Below are positions 1 to 7,636 of a stretch of 64,000 nt of DNA, in pieces; positions within the stretch are counted from its first letter, which is position 1, and each line of letters begins with the position of its first letter. The stretch spans positions 62,001-126,000 of the forward strand of contig JAFRLY010000057.1 in assembly GCA_017431005.1 (NCBI GenBank). The letters run 5' to 3'. Below the pieces are notes generated by a model that saw only the letters and a list, made by a program, of their open reading frames with translations, had not been told where the DNA came from and ran no database searches. The position numbers and the translations under genes are program-made. Source of the DNA: Clostridia bacterium. GTDB lineage: Bacteria > Bacillota > Clostridia > Christensenellales > Aristaeellaceae.

Positions 1-1157
1 CCGAGGAACGCTGCTGGGAGACCTGCCGCCGCGTGCTTAAGGACAAGTTTGAACTGGGCCTGTTTGAGAATCCCTATTCCGACGCGGAATACGCCCTGTC
101 TCTGGCCGCTTCCGCCGAATACATTGCCGAACCCTGGGAAGTTGTTGACACCGACACCCTGATGGCCGCCCGCAACCCCGAGATCGTGGCGCTGGAGCGC
201 CAGCTGCAGGCTGAATCCGCCATCCTGTTCAAGAACGATGGCAACCTGCTGCCCCTCAGCAAGGGCATCAAGGTCTACATCGATTCCACAGCCTCCGCCA
301 TCACCCTGGAGGGCTACAGGAAGGTGCTTCCCGATTACTGTGAACTGGTGGAAGAAATGGAAGACGCTGACGTGGTGATCGCCGACTGCACCCAGAATAA
401 CGATGCTGCGGAGCTCATGATCGAAGACGCTAAAGACGCAGGAAAGAAACTGGTCATTGTGGCGAACTGCATCGATCCCGACATCAACCTCCTCCGGCAG
501 GGCGACGCCGTGCTGGGTCTCACCTTCTCCCGTCCCGCCGATCACGGCACCGGCGCCGGCGGCTTCATTACCACCACCGAACCCATCGTGTTTGCCCAGC
601 TGCTCTTCGGCGATGCCCAGCCTGCCGGTATGGTGGTCAAGGAGCTGGCCCGCGATCCCGCTATGGATAACAACCAGTGGAAAGACCTGGCCGGCGACCA
701 GGGTGCAAATCCCTGGGTGCGTATGATGCTGCTGGCCACGATGAAGACCAGTGAAAACAACGTGACGCCCAACAACTGGGGCGATCCGCTGGTTCAGTAT
801 CAGTACGGCATGAAGTACGGCGCGCAGCCCGAATTCGTCTATGACACCCTGGTGCTGCCCCGGGCTCTCCATGAAACGGTGACAGAGTCCAACGGCTCCA
901 CTATGACCAACGTGGAATCCGTGGTGGAGACAAAGGCCGGCGAACCCTTCAATGCTTACGTGCTGCTGTGGAACAACGGCGACGATGGCATCACCACCGT
1001 GCAGGCCAAATGCGACGATACTGTGATCGCTGAAAAGCTCATGGCGGTGAATGGCGGCTCCTGGCGTGTTCTGGAAATGACCCTGACTGTGGATCAGCCC
1101 GGCGAGCATACCATCACCATCGGTGATCTGAGCAAAACCATTACTATTGTGGAATAA
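1..1157 (+). CDS. Secreted GH3-family glycoside hydrolase, C-terminal part (5' end outside window)
   Basis: The reading frame is open from the first bases (first full codon at 3) and matches the C-terminal half of the gene at 1360, so the start lies left of the window. What remains is the end of the GH3 barrel, the GH3 C-terminal alpha/beta domain and a beta-rich Ig/CARDB-like tail ending in TITIVE. The family hydrolyses beta-linked glucosides or xylosides. The nucleophile Asp is not in the visible part, so activity cannot be judged. A 41-bp stretch (44-84) is identical to 2586-2626 in the next paralogue, which points to recent duplication or gene conversion. A strong terminator follows at 1176. 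Confidence 0.85.
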   Translation, partial: EERCWETCRRVLKDKFELGLFENPYSDAEYALSLAASAEYIAEPWEVVDTDTLMAARNPEIVALERQLQAESAILFKNDGNLLPLSKGIKVYIDSTASAITLEGYRKVLPDYCELVEEMEDADVVIADCTQNNDAAELMIEDAKDAGKKLVIVANCIDPDINLLRQGDAVLGLTFSRPADHGTGAGGFITTTEPIVFAQLLFGDAQPAGMVVKELARDPAMDNNQWKDLAGDQGANPWVRMMLLATMKTSENNVTPNNWGDPLVQYQYGMKYGAQPEFVYDTLVLPRALHETVTESNGSTMTNVESVVETKAGEPFNAYVLLWNNGDDGITTVQAKCDDTVIAEKLMAVNGGSWRVLEMTLTVDQPGEHTITIGDLSKTITIVE

Positions 1158-1175
1158 TTTCAGGCCAATCCCGGA

Positions 1176-1222
1176 CCGGGCAGGCGCAATGCCTGCCCGG
1201 TTTTTCCCGCTTCCAGGGCGGG
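1176..1222 (+). terminator. Rho-independent terminator of the first GH3 gene
   Basis: A perfect 10-bp stem (CCGGGCAGGC / GCCTGCCCGG, loop GCAAT) is followed by TTTTT. A second small hairpin (CCCGC / GCGGG) with ATTTT follows directly. It lies 19 bases after the stop codon. Confidence 0.9.
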
Positions 1223-1262
1223 ATTTTCCATGCGGTACAGGAAGGGAAGAATAATCCGGTTC

Positions 1263-1280
1263 TTTGTACCGATATTTCCC
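1263..1280 (+). promoter_or_regulatory. 18-base upstream motif shared with the GH3 gene at 7637
   Basis: TTTGTACCGATATTTCCC here and TTTGTACTGGATTTTCCC at 7445-7462 agree at 14 of 18 positions. Both lie upstream of paralogous GH3 genes, 80 and 175 bases from the start codons. Each is followed by a TATGCT hexamer (1304-1309 and 7536-7541) that could be a -10 element. This may be a regulatory site or simply residue of the duplication that made the genes. Confidence 0.35.
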
Positions 1281-1359
1281 AGCCGGGGCGATGACGGCAG
1301 GCGTATGCTGAAGACAATGGAGCGAAAACGCTCCCAACAGATGAAAGGCAGGTAAAACC

Positions 1360-3699
1360 ATGAGGAAACTGGCGTTATTGCTGGCTCTGCTGCTGGCGAT
1401 GACTTCCCTGAGCATCCCTGCGCTGGCCGTGGAGCAGCCGGAGATTCAGGCGACAGTCAAGAACATCATCACCGTGGACGGATTGCAATTCAAGGATCTG
1501 AACGATAATGGACAGCTGGACGTGTACGAGGACTGGCGGGCGGATATCGAGGACCGCATCACCGACCTGCTGAGCCAGATGACACTCAAGGAAAAGACCA
1601 TGCTGCTGTACCACATCTGCACCTGCAGCGACAATTCCGGCGTGGATTTCACCAACCCGGATACCTTGTATAAGCAGGATGGTCCCTATGACGGTACCCA
1701 CTATTCCATGTGGTATCACATCAACGTGTACGGCATCACCGATTACCTGGACAACTCCAACGGCACACCGGACGAACAGGTGGGCGCGCACAACGAAATG
1801 CAGTCCATGGCCGAAGGAACCAGGCTGGGCGTACCCCTCACCTTCTCCTCCGACCGTGAATTCAACGCCTGGGGTGGCTACATCGATACCCCTCACAACG
1901 CCTTCGGCCCCTCCGGCGACGCGGAGCTGTCCAAAAAGCTGTGGGAAAGCTATTCCGCCCAGACCCGCGCGGTAGGCTATCACGTGATCTTCCAGCCCTA
2001 CGGCGTGGAGCTGAGCTCCTGGAACGGCGAGGATCCGGAATACATCGCCGAAATGACCACCGCCGAGGTGGAAGCCCTGAACGCCGGCGGCGCGCTGGCG
2101 TGCGTGAAGCACTTCATCTCCCGCACCGGCTTTGGTTCCGACCACAGCGAAGCGTGGAACGTGGATAACTACATGGTGGGCTGGAAGGCCGCCATCGCCG
2201 CGGGCGCCAAGTGGATCATGACCAACAGCTACGGCAAGGGCCTGGAAGCCAACCTGACCGTGGACTACGACTACGAAACCCTGCCTTACCTGCGCAACGA
2301 GCTGGGCTATGAAGGCGTAATCCTCACCGACTGGGGCTCCCTGGGCAACGATTACGGCACCCAGACCGAGGAAATCGCCGCCCTGTCCATTCCTGAGCGC
2401 TATGCCTGGGTCATCAACAGCGAAGTGGACCAGATGGGCGCTCCCGGCGCCGGCGCTACCATTGAAGAAACCCTGGCCGCCACCGGCCCCGGCATCCTGT
2501 ATGTGGACGGCGTAAAGGAAGCCGTGGAAGCAGGCCTGATCACCGAAGAACGGCTGGAGGCCTCCTGCCGCCGCATCCTGCGCACCAAGTTTGAACTGGG
2601 CCTGTTTGAGAATCCCTATTCCGACGGTGCGAAAGCCCTGGCCCTGTCCGCCAGCGATGAATTCATCGCCGGCAAGTGGGAAATCACTGACAACGAATCC
2701 CTGGCCGCTGCCCGGAAGCCCGAGGAAGTGGAACTGGAGCGGGAGCTGATGGCCAGGAGCGCCGTGCTGGTGAAGAACGAAAACAATCTGCTGCCCCTGG
2801 AAAAAGGCATCAAGGTGTACATCGATTCCACCTCCACTGCCGCCAACCTGGACGGTTATAAGAAGTACATTGCCAATTACGCCGAAGTTGTGGACGAAAT
2901 GGAAGACGCCGACGTGGTCATCGCGGACTGCACCCAGTTCAACGACGCGGCGGAAATGATGATCGAAGACGCGCAGGACGAGGAAAAGCCTCTGGTACTT
3001 ATTGCCAACTGCGTGAATCCCAACCAGTTCGCCATGGAAAGCGGTAATGCCGTGCTGGCCCTCAACTTCTCCCGCACCGCGGACCACGGCACCGGCGTTG
3101 GCGGCATCAACACCCTGACAGAGCCGGACGTGTTCGCTGACCTGCTCTTCGGCGTGCGGGAACCCGAAGGCTTCATCGTGCAGGAAATCGCCCGGGACGA
3201 CGTGATGGACGGCGCCCAGTGGAAGGATCTGGCCGGCGATCTGGGTCTGGATTCCTACACCCGGCTCCTTCTGGAAGCCATCATGCTAACCTCTGAAAAC
3301 AATGTGACCCCCAATAACTGGAGTGACGCGCTGCTGCAATACAGGTACGGCATGCGCTACGGCCAGCAGGCGGAACTGAGCTATACTGCCCTGGTGCTGC
3401 CCAAGGTGGCAAAGGAAGTGGAAACCGAAAGCAGCGGCTCCACCTCTGTCAGTGTGGAAAATGTGGTGGAAGCCAGGGCGGGCGAGCCCTTCACCATATA
3501 CTGCCTGGTGTGGAACAAGGGAGCTGCCGGCGTGGAAACCGTGAAGGCCTATGACGGCGAAACCGTGATTGGTGAAAAGATCATGGCGGTCAACGGTGAA
3601 AGCTGGCGCGTGCTCAAAATGGACGTGACACTGGATCAGCCCGGCGTCCATACAATCACCCTGGGCAACCTGACCGGCACCATCAGCATCGTGGAATAA
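1360..3699 (+). CDS. Secreted GH3-family beta-glycosidase
   Basis: This is a 779-residue protein with a Sec signal peptide (Lys-rich start, Leu/Ala core, likely cleavage after ALA near residue 23). Residues ~45-60 hold an Asp/Asn-rich, calcium-loop-like turn (LNDNGQLDVYEDW). The GH3 barrel follows, with a KHF motif near residue 250 and a TDWG motif whose Asp324 is the expected nucleophile. The GH3 C-terminal domain and a beta-sandwich tail complete it. The lack of any anchor suggests release or loose retention at the surface. RBS-like AGGCAG precedes ATG. It is probably monocistronic, with terminators on both sides. Substrate (beta-glucoside, beta-xyloside or other) cannot be read from the sequence. 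Confidence 0.88.
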   Translation: MRKLALLLALLLAMTSLSIPALAVEQPEIQATVKNIITVDGLQFKDLNDNGQLDVYEDWRADIEDRITDLLSQMTLKEKTMLLYHICTCSDNSGVDFTNPDTLYKQDGPYDGTHYSMWYHINVYGITDYLDNSNGTPDEQVGAHNEMQSMAEGTRLGVPLTFSSDREFNAWGGYIDTPHNAFGPSGDAELSKKLWESYSAQTRAVGYHVIFQPYGVELSSWNGEDPEYIAEMTTAEVEALNAGGALACVKHFISRTGFGSDHSEAWNVDNYMVGWKAAIAAGAKWIMTNSYGKGLEANLTVDYDYETLPYLRNELGYEGVILTDWGSLGNDYGTQTEEIAALSIPERYAWVINSEVDQMGAPGAGATIEETLAATGPGILYVDGVKEAVEAGLITEERLEASCRRILRTKFELGLFENPYSDGAKALALSASDEFIAGKWEITDNESLAAARKPEEVELERELMARSAVLVKNENNLLPLEKGIKVYIDSTSTAANLDGYKKYIANYAEVVDEMEDADVVIADCTQFNDAAEMMIEDAQDEEKPLVLIANCVNPNQFAMESGNAVLALNFSRTADHGTGVGGINTLTEPDVFADLLFGVREPEGFIVQEIARDDVMDGAQWKDLAGDLGLDSYTRLLLEAIMLTSENNVTPNNWSDALLQYRYGMRYGQQAELSYTALVLPKVAKEVETESSGSTSVSVENVVEARAGEPFTIYCLVWNKGAAGVETVKAYDGETVIGEKIMAVNGESWRVLKMDVTLDQPGVHTITLGNLTGTISIVE

Positions 3700-3716
3700 A
3701 CAGTAAATCATATCGT

Positions 3717-3752
3717 CCGGCTGTCCTTTTTTCAGGACAGTCGGTTTTTTTT
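3717..3752 (+). terminator. Rho-independent terminator after the second GH3 gene
   Basis: The stem CCGGCTGTCCT / AGGACAGTCGG (one mismatch) is followed by a run of eight T residues, 17 bases after the stop codon at 3699. Confidence 0.9.
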
Positions 3753-3815
3753 ATCAATAGGAGAAGTTCATTTTATGTTCACAGGTTATTAACGCCCTGG
3801 CATTATTTTCTTACT

Positions 3816-3846
3816 GCGCGTTTGGAAATTTCCCAATTTCCGCGCG
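3816..3846. promoter_or_regulatory. Inverted repeat upstream of the VTC-DUF4956-CotH operon
   Basis: Nested inverted repeats (GCGCG ... GGAAAT-TTCCCA-ATTTCC ... CGCGC) sit just upstream of a possible -10 (TAGAAT, 3858-3863). It has no T run and is far from the preceding terminator, so a protein-binding operator is more likely than a second terminator. No regulator is assigned. Confidence 0.35.
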
Positions 3847-3899
3847 TTCACCTGCGATAGAATCAATATGCCGATAAAAAAGGGAAAGGAGGAAAGCCC

Positions 3900-4571
3900 A
3901 TGGATTACCGGCATGAAATCAAGCACATTATTTCGCCCGGGGACGCAGCGGCCATCCGGACCAATCTGAGCACCGTCGCGAAAATCGACCCCCACGCGAA
4001 GGAAAAGGGCTGCTACTGCATCCGCAGCCTGTATTTTGACGATCCTATGGATACCGCCCTTCACGAAAAGCTGGACGGGGTCAACGAACGGCGCAAATTC
4101 CGCATCCGGTATTACAACGACGACCTGACCTACATTATGCTGGAATGCAAGATGAAGCGGGACGGCGTGGGCTGCAAGCCCCAGGAAAAATTGACGCTGG
4201 AGGAAGTAAAAAAGATCCTTCGGGGAGACATTGCCTGGATGGTCACCAGCAACCGTCCCTTGCTTGTGGCGCTGTACGTGGATATGAAGGTACGTAAATT
4301 GCAGCCCAAAACAGTGGTGCAGTATAAGCGGGTGCCCTTTGTATATGGCCCCGGCAACGTACGGGTGACGATCGACTGGGATATCCGCACCGGGCAGCCC
4401 GGGGATTTTCTGGATCCCAACGGTCTGACCCTGCCCATCGAAGAGGACGTGACGCTGCTGGAGGTCAAGTGGGATGAATACCTGCCCAGCGTGATTCGCC
4501 GGGCGGCCGCCCTCAAAAGCCGCACACCCACATCCTTTTCCAAGTATGCCGCCTGCCGTGTTTATTGCTAA
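3900..4571 (+). CDS. VTC-domain protein (polyphosphate polymerase-like)
   Basis: The 223-residue protein is a single VTC domain, the triphosphate-tunnel fold of the yeast vacuolar polyphosphate polymerase Vtc4. Visible hallmarks are the basic/acidic strands EIKH, RSLYFDD, RRKFRIRYY, LECKMK, a VVQYKR strand, VRVTIDWDIR and the terminal LLEVKWDEYLP. In the family these Lys/Arg/Glu residues line the tunnel that binds nucleotide, metal and growing chain. It has no membrane segment, unlike the yeast protein; the next gene supplies one. RBS AAAGGAGG precedes ATG. It is the first gene of a three-gene operon with DUF4956 and CotH genes (22-base and 4-base gaps). Actual polyphosphate synthesis by this stand-alone form is inferred. 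Confidence 0.85.
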   Translation: MDYRHEIKHIISPGDAAAIRTNLSTVAKIDPHAKEKGCYCIRSLYFDDPMDTALHEKLDGVNERRKFRIRYYNDDLTYIMLECKMKRDGVGCKPQEKLTLEEVKKILRGDIAWMVTSNRPLLVALYVDMKVRKLQPKTVVQYKRVPFVYGPGNVRVTIDWDIRTGQPGDFLDPNGLTLPIEEDVTLLEVKWDEYLPSVIRRAAALKSRTPTSFSKYAACRVYC

Positions 4572-4593
4572 AAAATAAAGGAGATAAAAAGCC

Positions 4594-5265
4594 ATGACCT
4601 TCAACGACATTTTCAAATCCTCTTTCCTGGAAAACGTGACCGCTGTATCCATCACCGATATGGCGCTTGCGCTGGTATTATCCTTCTGCCTGGGGCTGTT
4701 CATTTTCTTCGTGTATAAAAAGACCTATTCCGGCGTCATGTTCTCTCAGGCCTTCGGCGGATCACTGATCGCCATGACGATGATCACCACCATGGTGATC
4801 CTGGCTGTCACCAGCAATGTGGTTCTGTCTCTGGGCATGGTGGGCGCCCTGTCCATCGTACGCTTCCGCACCGCCATCAAGGAGCCCATGGACATTGCGT
4901 TTCTCTTCTGGGCCATCGCCGGCGGCATCGTGCTGGCGGCGGGAATGATCCCCCTGGCTATCATCGGCAGCGTGATCATCGGCGTTATCATGATCGTGTT
5001 CTGCAACCGCAAATCCGCTCTGAAGCCCTACATCGCTGTCATTTCCTGTGACGGCGGCAGTACCGAGGAAAAGGTGGCGGCGTATCTGAAGGAGAACACC
5101 GACAAAACCGTCGTGAAATCCAAGAGTGCTCAGAAGGGCAGCATTGAGCTGACCTACGAAGTGACGCTGAAAAAGGACGACACCGATTTCATCACCAGGC
5201 TCAGTGAAATGGACGGCGTCAGCAGCGCGGTGCTGGTGAGCTACAACGGCGATTATCTGGGGTGA
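4594..5265 (+). CDS. DUF4956 membrane protein
   Basis: The 223-residue protein has four predicted transmembrane helices in residues ~20-135. It carries the DUF4956 signature loop GALSIVRFRTAIKEP followed by a hydrophobic LFWAIAGG helix. A soluble C-terminal domain of ~80 residues has an ACT-like beta-alpha pattern. Its biochemical role is unknown. The family commonly occurs beside VTC-domain and CotH-kinase genes, as here, suggesting a membrane partner for the VTC protein. RBS AAAGGAG lies before ATG; the next gene starts four bases after its stop codon. Confidence 0.87.
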   Translation: MTFNDIFKSSFLENVTAVSITDMALALVLSFCLGLFIFFVYKKTYSGVMFSQAFGGSLIAMTMITTMVILAVTSNVVLSLGMVGALSIVRFRTAIKEPMDIAFLFWAIAGGIVLAAGMIPLAIIGSVIIGVIMIVFCNRKSALKPYIAVISCDGGSTEEKVAAYLKENTDKTVVKSKSAQKGSIELTYEVTLKKDDTDFITRLSEMDGVSSAVLVSYNGDYLG

Positions 5266-5269
5266 TCCC

Positions 5270-7384
5270 ATGCTGAGAACAAAAAAAGCAGATCGCATCG
5301 TGTGCTTTGCCACGGCGGTGATGCTGCTGTGCTCTGTTTTTCTGTGGGGCATGGTGGAGCCTGTTCAGGGCGACGGCAGTCATACTGTGGGGTATGAAAA
5401 TCTGCTGTTCGATCAAAGCGCCGTGCACACCATCGACATCACCATGGACGGCTGGGACGCTTTCATTGCCAACGCTGCCGCCGAGGAATACACGGAATGC
5501 AGTATCACCGTCGACGGGGAAAAATACAACAACGTGGCCATCCGGGCCAAGGGCAACACCTCCCTGTCCTCAGTGTCAGCGCTGAACTCCACCCGGTATT
5601 CCTTCAAGGTGGAATTCAACCACTTTGTCAAAGGCATGACCTACCATGGCCTGGATAAGCTGAGCCTGAACAATCTGATCCAGGACGCCACCATGATGAA
5701 GGATTACCTGGCCTATACGCTGATGAACCGTATGGGGGTGCCCGCCTCCCTTTGCAGCTACGTTCAGATCAGCGTAAACGGGGAGCCCTGGGGCCTCTAC
5801 CTGGCGGTGGAGGGCGTGGAGGACGCCTTCATGGACCGTACGGGTATGACGAAGGGCGAATTGTATAAACCTGACAGCATGTCCTTTGGCGGCGGCCGGG
5901 GCAATGGGCGGGATTTCGATTTTGAGAAGTTTCGGGTGAAGGACGAGGATACCGCGGATACCACTGAGACACCCGCCGCAGAAGCCACGCCTGCGCAATC
6001 CGATGACGGCGCGTCCTTCGGCGGCTCCTCCGGGGAGCAGGCCCCCCAGGGAGATTTCGCCCCCTCTTCCGGCGACAGCGCCCAAATGGGGCAAACGCCC
6101 GGCGGCGATTTCGCTCCGTCCGATGGAACCAGCGCTGATAATACACCCGCTGCTTCGGCCCAGCCGGAGAGTGGAACCGATTCCCGACGGCCCGATTTCA
6201 GCAGCAACGGGCAGCAGGGCGGCCCCGGGGGCTTTGGCGGCTTCAATTTCGGCATGGGCAACGACGATGTAAAGCTGATCTACTCCGATGACGATCCCGA
6301 CAGCTACAGTAACATCTTCAATAACGCCAAAACCAATATCAAGGAGAAGGACAAGACCCGCCTGATCGAAGCCCTGAAAAAGCTGAACGCCAAAGAAGAT
6401 CTGGAGAATACCGTCAACCAGGATGAGGTGATCCGCTATCTGGCGGTACATAACTTCCTGTGCAACGGAGACAGCTACACCGGCATGATGGTGCATAACT
6501 ACTACCTCTATGAGGAAAAGGGAAAGCTGTCCATCATTCCCTGGGATTACAATCTGGGCTTCGGCGGCTTCTCGGCCTCCACCGACGCCACCTCCACCGT
6601 AAACAGCCCCATCGATTCCCCCGTCAGCGGCGGCACGACTGAAAGCCGGCCCCTGATCGCCTGGATCTTCAGCGATGAGGAAGCCCTGGCAGCGTACCAT
6701 GATGCCTATGACCGTTTTATTTCCGGGAATATCGAAAACGGCTGGCTGGACGGCGAAATCGACCGGGTGAAAGCTCTGATTACGCCGTATCTGGAGAAGG
6801 ATACTTCCGCATTCTATGATATGGAAGCCTTTGAAAAGGCCGTGCAAACGCTGAAAACCTTCTGCGATAAGCGCGGCCAGTCTGTCCGGGGACAGCTGAA
6901 CGGCACGATCCCATCCACCAGCAATGAACAGTGGGACAGCGACGCCCTGATCGACGCCAGCGATGTTTCCACCGCCGATATGGGCTCGATGAACACCGGC
7001 AGCAACCCCGGAACACCGGGCGGCAGCTTTTCCATGCCTCAGGGGATGCCCCAGGCGGGCGCAATGCCGGAAGGCACCCCGCCCGAAGGCTTTGCCATGC
7101 CCGATGGCGCAGGGCAATTCTTCTTCGGGCAGGCAGGCGATCCCTTGCCCGTGGACAGCGGGGATTCCTTATCCGCGACCTCTGCGCCTTATGCGTCCCC
7201 CGATCCCGCGGAAGTCTCGGATCAGCCGGAGGCCTCCCGGCGTCCGCAGCCCCCGGAGGGCATGAATTTTCCTGACAGATCGCAGGGAAATCAACAGAAC
7301 CCGTGGCTGACGGCAGGCTTATGCGCTTTGCTCCTGCTGGCGATGATCATCATAATCCGCAGGGTACGCGGCCATAATCAGTAA
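5270..7384 (+). CDS. CotH-kinase-family surface protein with C-terminal membrane anchor
   Basis: The 704-residue protein has an N-terminal hydrophobic signal segment (~12-30). A CotH-like atypical protein kinase domain is split by a low-complexity Gly/Ser/Pro/Asp insert (~225-335). The conserved IPWDYNLGFGG motif places the metal-binding Asp near residue 426. A second Met/Pro/Gly-rich disordered stretch precedes a C-terminal membrane helix (~680-700) ending in basic residues. In Bacillus spores CotH phosphorylates coat proteins; here the topology implies an extracytoplasmic, membrane-tethered protein, so both substrate and phosphate donor are uncertain. It closes the operon with the VTC and DUF4956 genes; a terminator follows at 7395. 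Confidence 0.85.
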   Translation: MLRTKKADRIVCFATAVMLLCSVFLWGMVEPVQGDGSHTVGYENLLFDQSAVHTIDITMDGWDAFIANAAAEEYTECSITVDGEKYNNVAIRAKGNTSLSSVSALNSTRYSFKVEFNHFVKGMTYHGLDKLSLNNLIQDATMMKDYLAYTLMNRMGVPASLCSYVQISVNGEPWGLYLAVEGVEDAFMDRTGMTKGELYKPDSMSFGGGRGNGRDFDFEKFRVKDEDTADTTETPAAEATPAQSDDGASFGGSSGEQAPQGDFAPSSGDSAQMGQTPGGDFAPSDGTSADNTPAASAQPESGTDSRRPDFSSNGQQGGPGGFGGFNFGMGNDDVKLIYSDDDPDSYSNIFNNAKTNIKEKDKTRLIEALKKLNAKEDLENTVNQDEVIRYLAVHNFLCNGDSYTGMMVHNYYLYEEKGKLSIIPWDYNLGFGGFSASTDATSTVNSPIDSPVSGGTTESRPLIAWIFSDEEALAAYHDAYDRFISGNIENGWLDGEIDRVKALITPYLEKDTSAFYDMEAFEKAVQTLKTFCDKRGQSVRGQLNGTIPSTSNEQWDSDALIDASDVSTADMGSMNTGSNPGTPGGSFSMPQGMPQAGAMPEGTPPEGFAMPDGAGQFFFGQAGDPLPVDSGDSLSATSAPYASPDPAEVSDQPEASRRPQPPEGMNFPDRSQGNQQNPWLTAGLCALLLLAMIIIIRRVRGHNQ

Positions 7385-7394
7385 CAGACATACT

Positions 7395-7425
7395 CAGCCC
7401 TTCCTTTTCCGGGAGGGCTGTTTTT
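7395..7425 (+). terminator. Rho-independent terminator of the VTC-DUF4956-CotH operon
   Basis: The stem CAGCCCT / AGGGCTG with a 12-base loop is followed by TTTTT, 11 bases after the CotH stop codon. The remaining ~210 bases before the next gene hold the motif at 7445 and no convincing gene. Confidence 0.88.
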
Positions 7426-7444
7426 GTTTTGGATATTCCGGCGG

Positions 7445-7462
7445 TTTGTACTGGATTTTCCC
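7445..7462 (+). promoter_or_regulatory. Second copy of the GH3 upstream motif
   Basis: TTTGTACTGGATTTTCCC matches 1263-1280 at 14 of 18 positions. It is followed by a repeated TTTTCCC block and, at 7536-7541, TATGCT, the same -10-like hexamer found upstream of the gene at 1360. Confidence 0.35.
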
Positions 7463-7636
7463 GGTTTTCCCGATATCCCCGCAAAGATGCTATTCCCTGT
7501 GCGGTTTTTTCCGGTTCCGGATGTTTTCTCCATGCTATGCTTTCATCAGAAAGCCCAAGGGTGGCGCATGCCCTTTTGTCGGAGGGGCATCGGCGCCCTG
7601 GAGACAATTCGGAACAATTGAAAGGAGCAAAACTGC

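Noticed and set aside
1375-3087. Long open frame antisense to the GH3 gene at 1360
   Set aside because: It is Gly/His/Val-rich with no ribosome binding site and mirrors the codon bias of the real gene.
7424-7621. Small plus-strand frame in the gap before the GH3 gene at 7637
   Set aside because: It starts inside the terminator region without a ribosome binding site, and its Phe/Pro/Arg-rich composition is likely chance.
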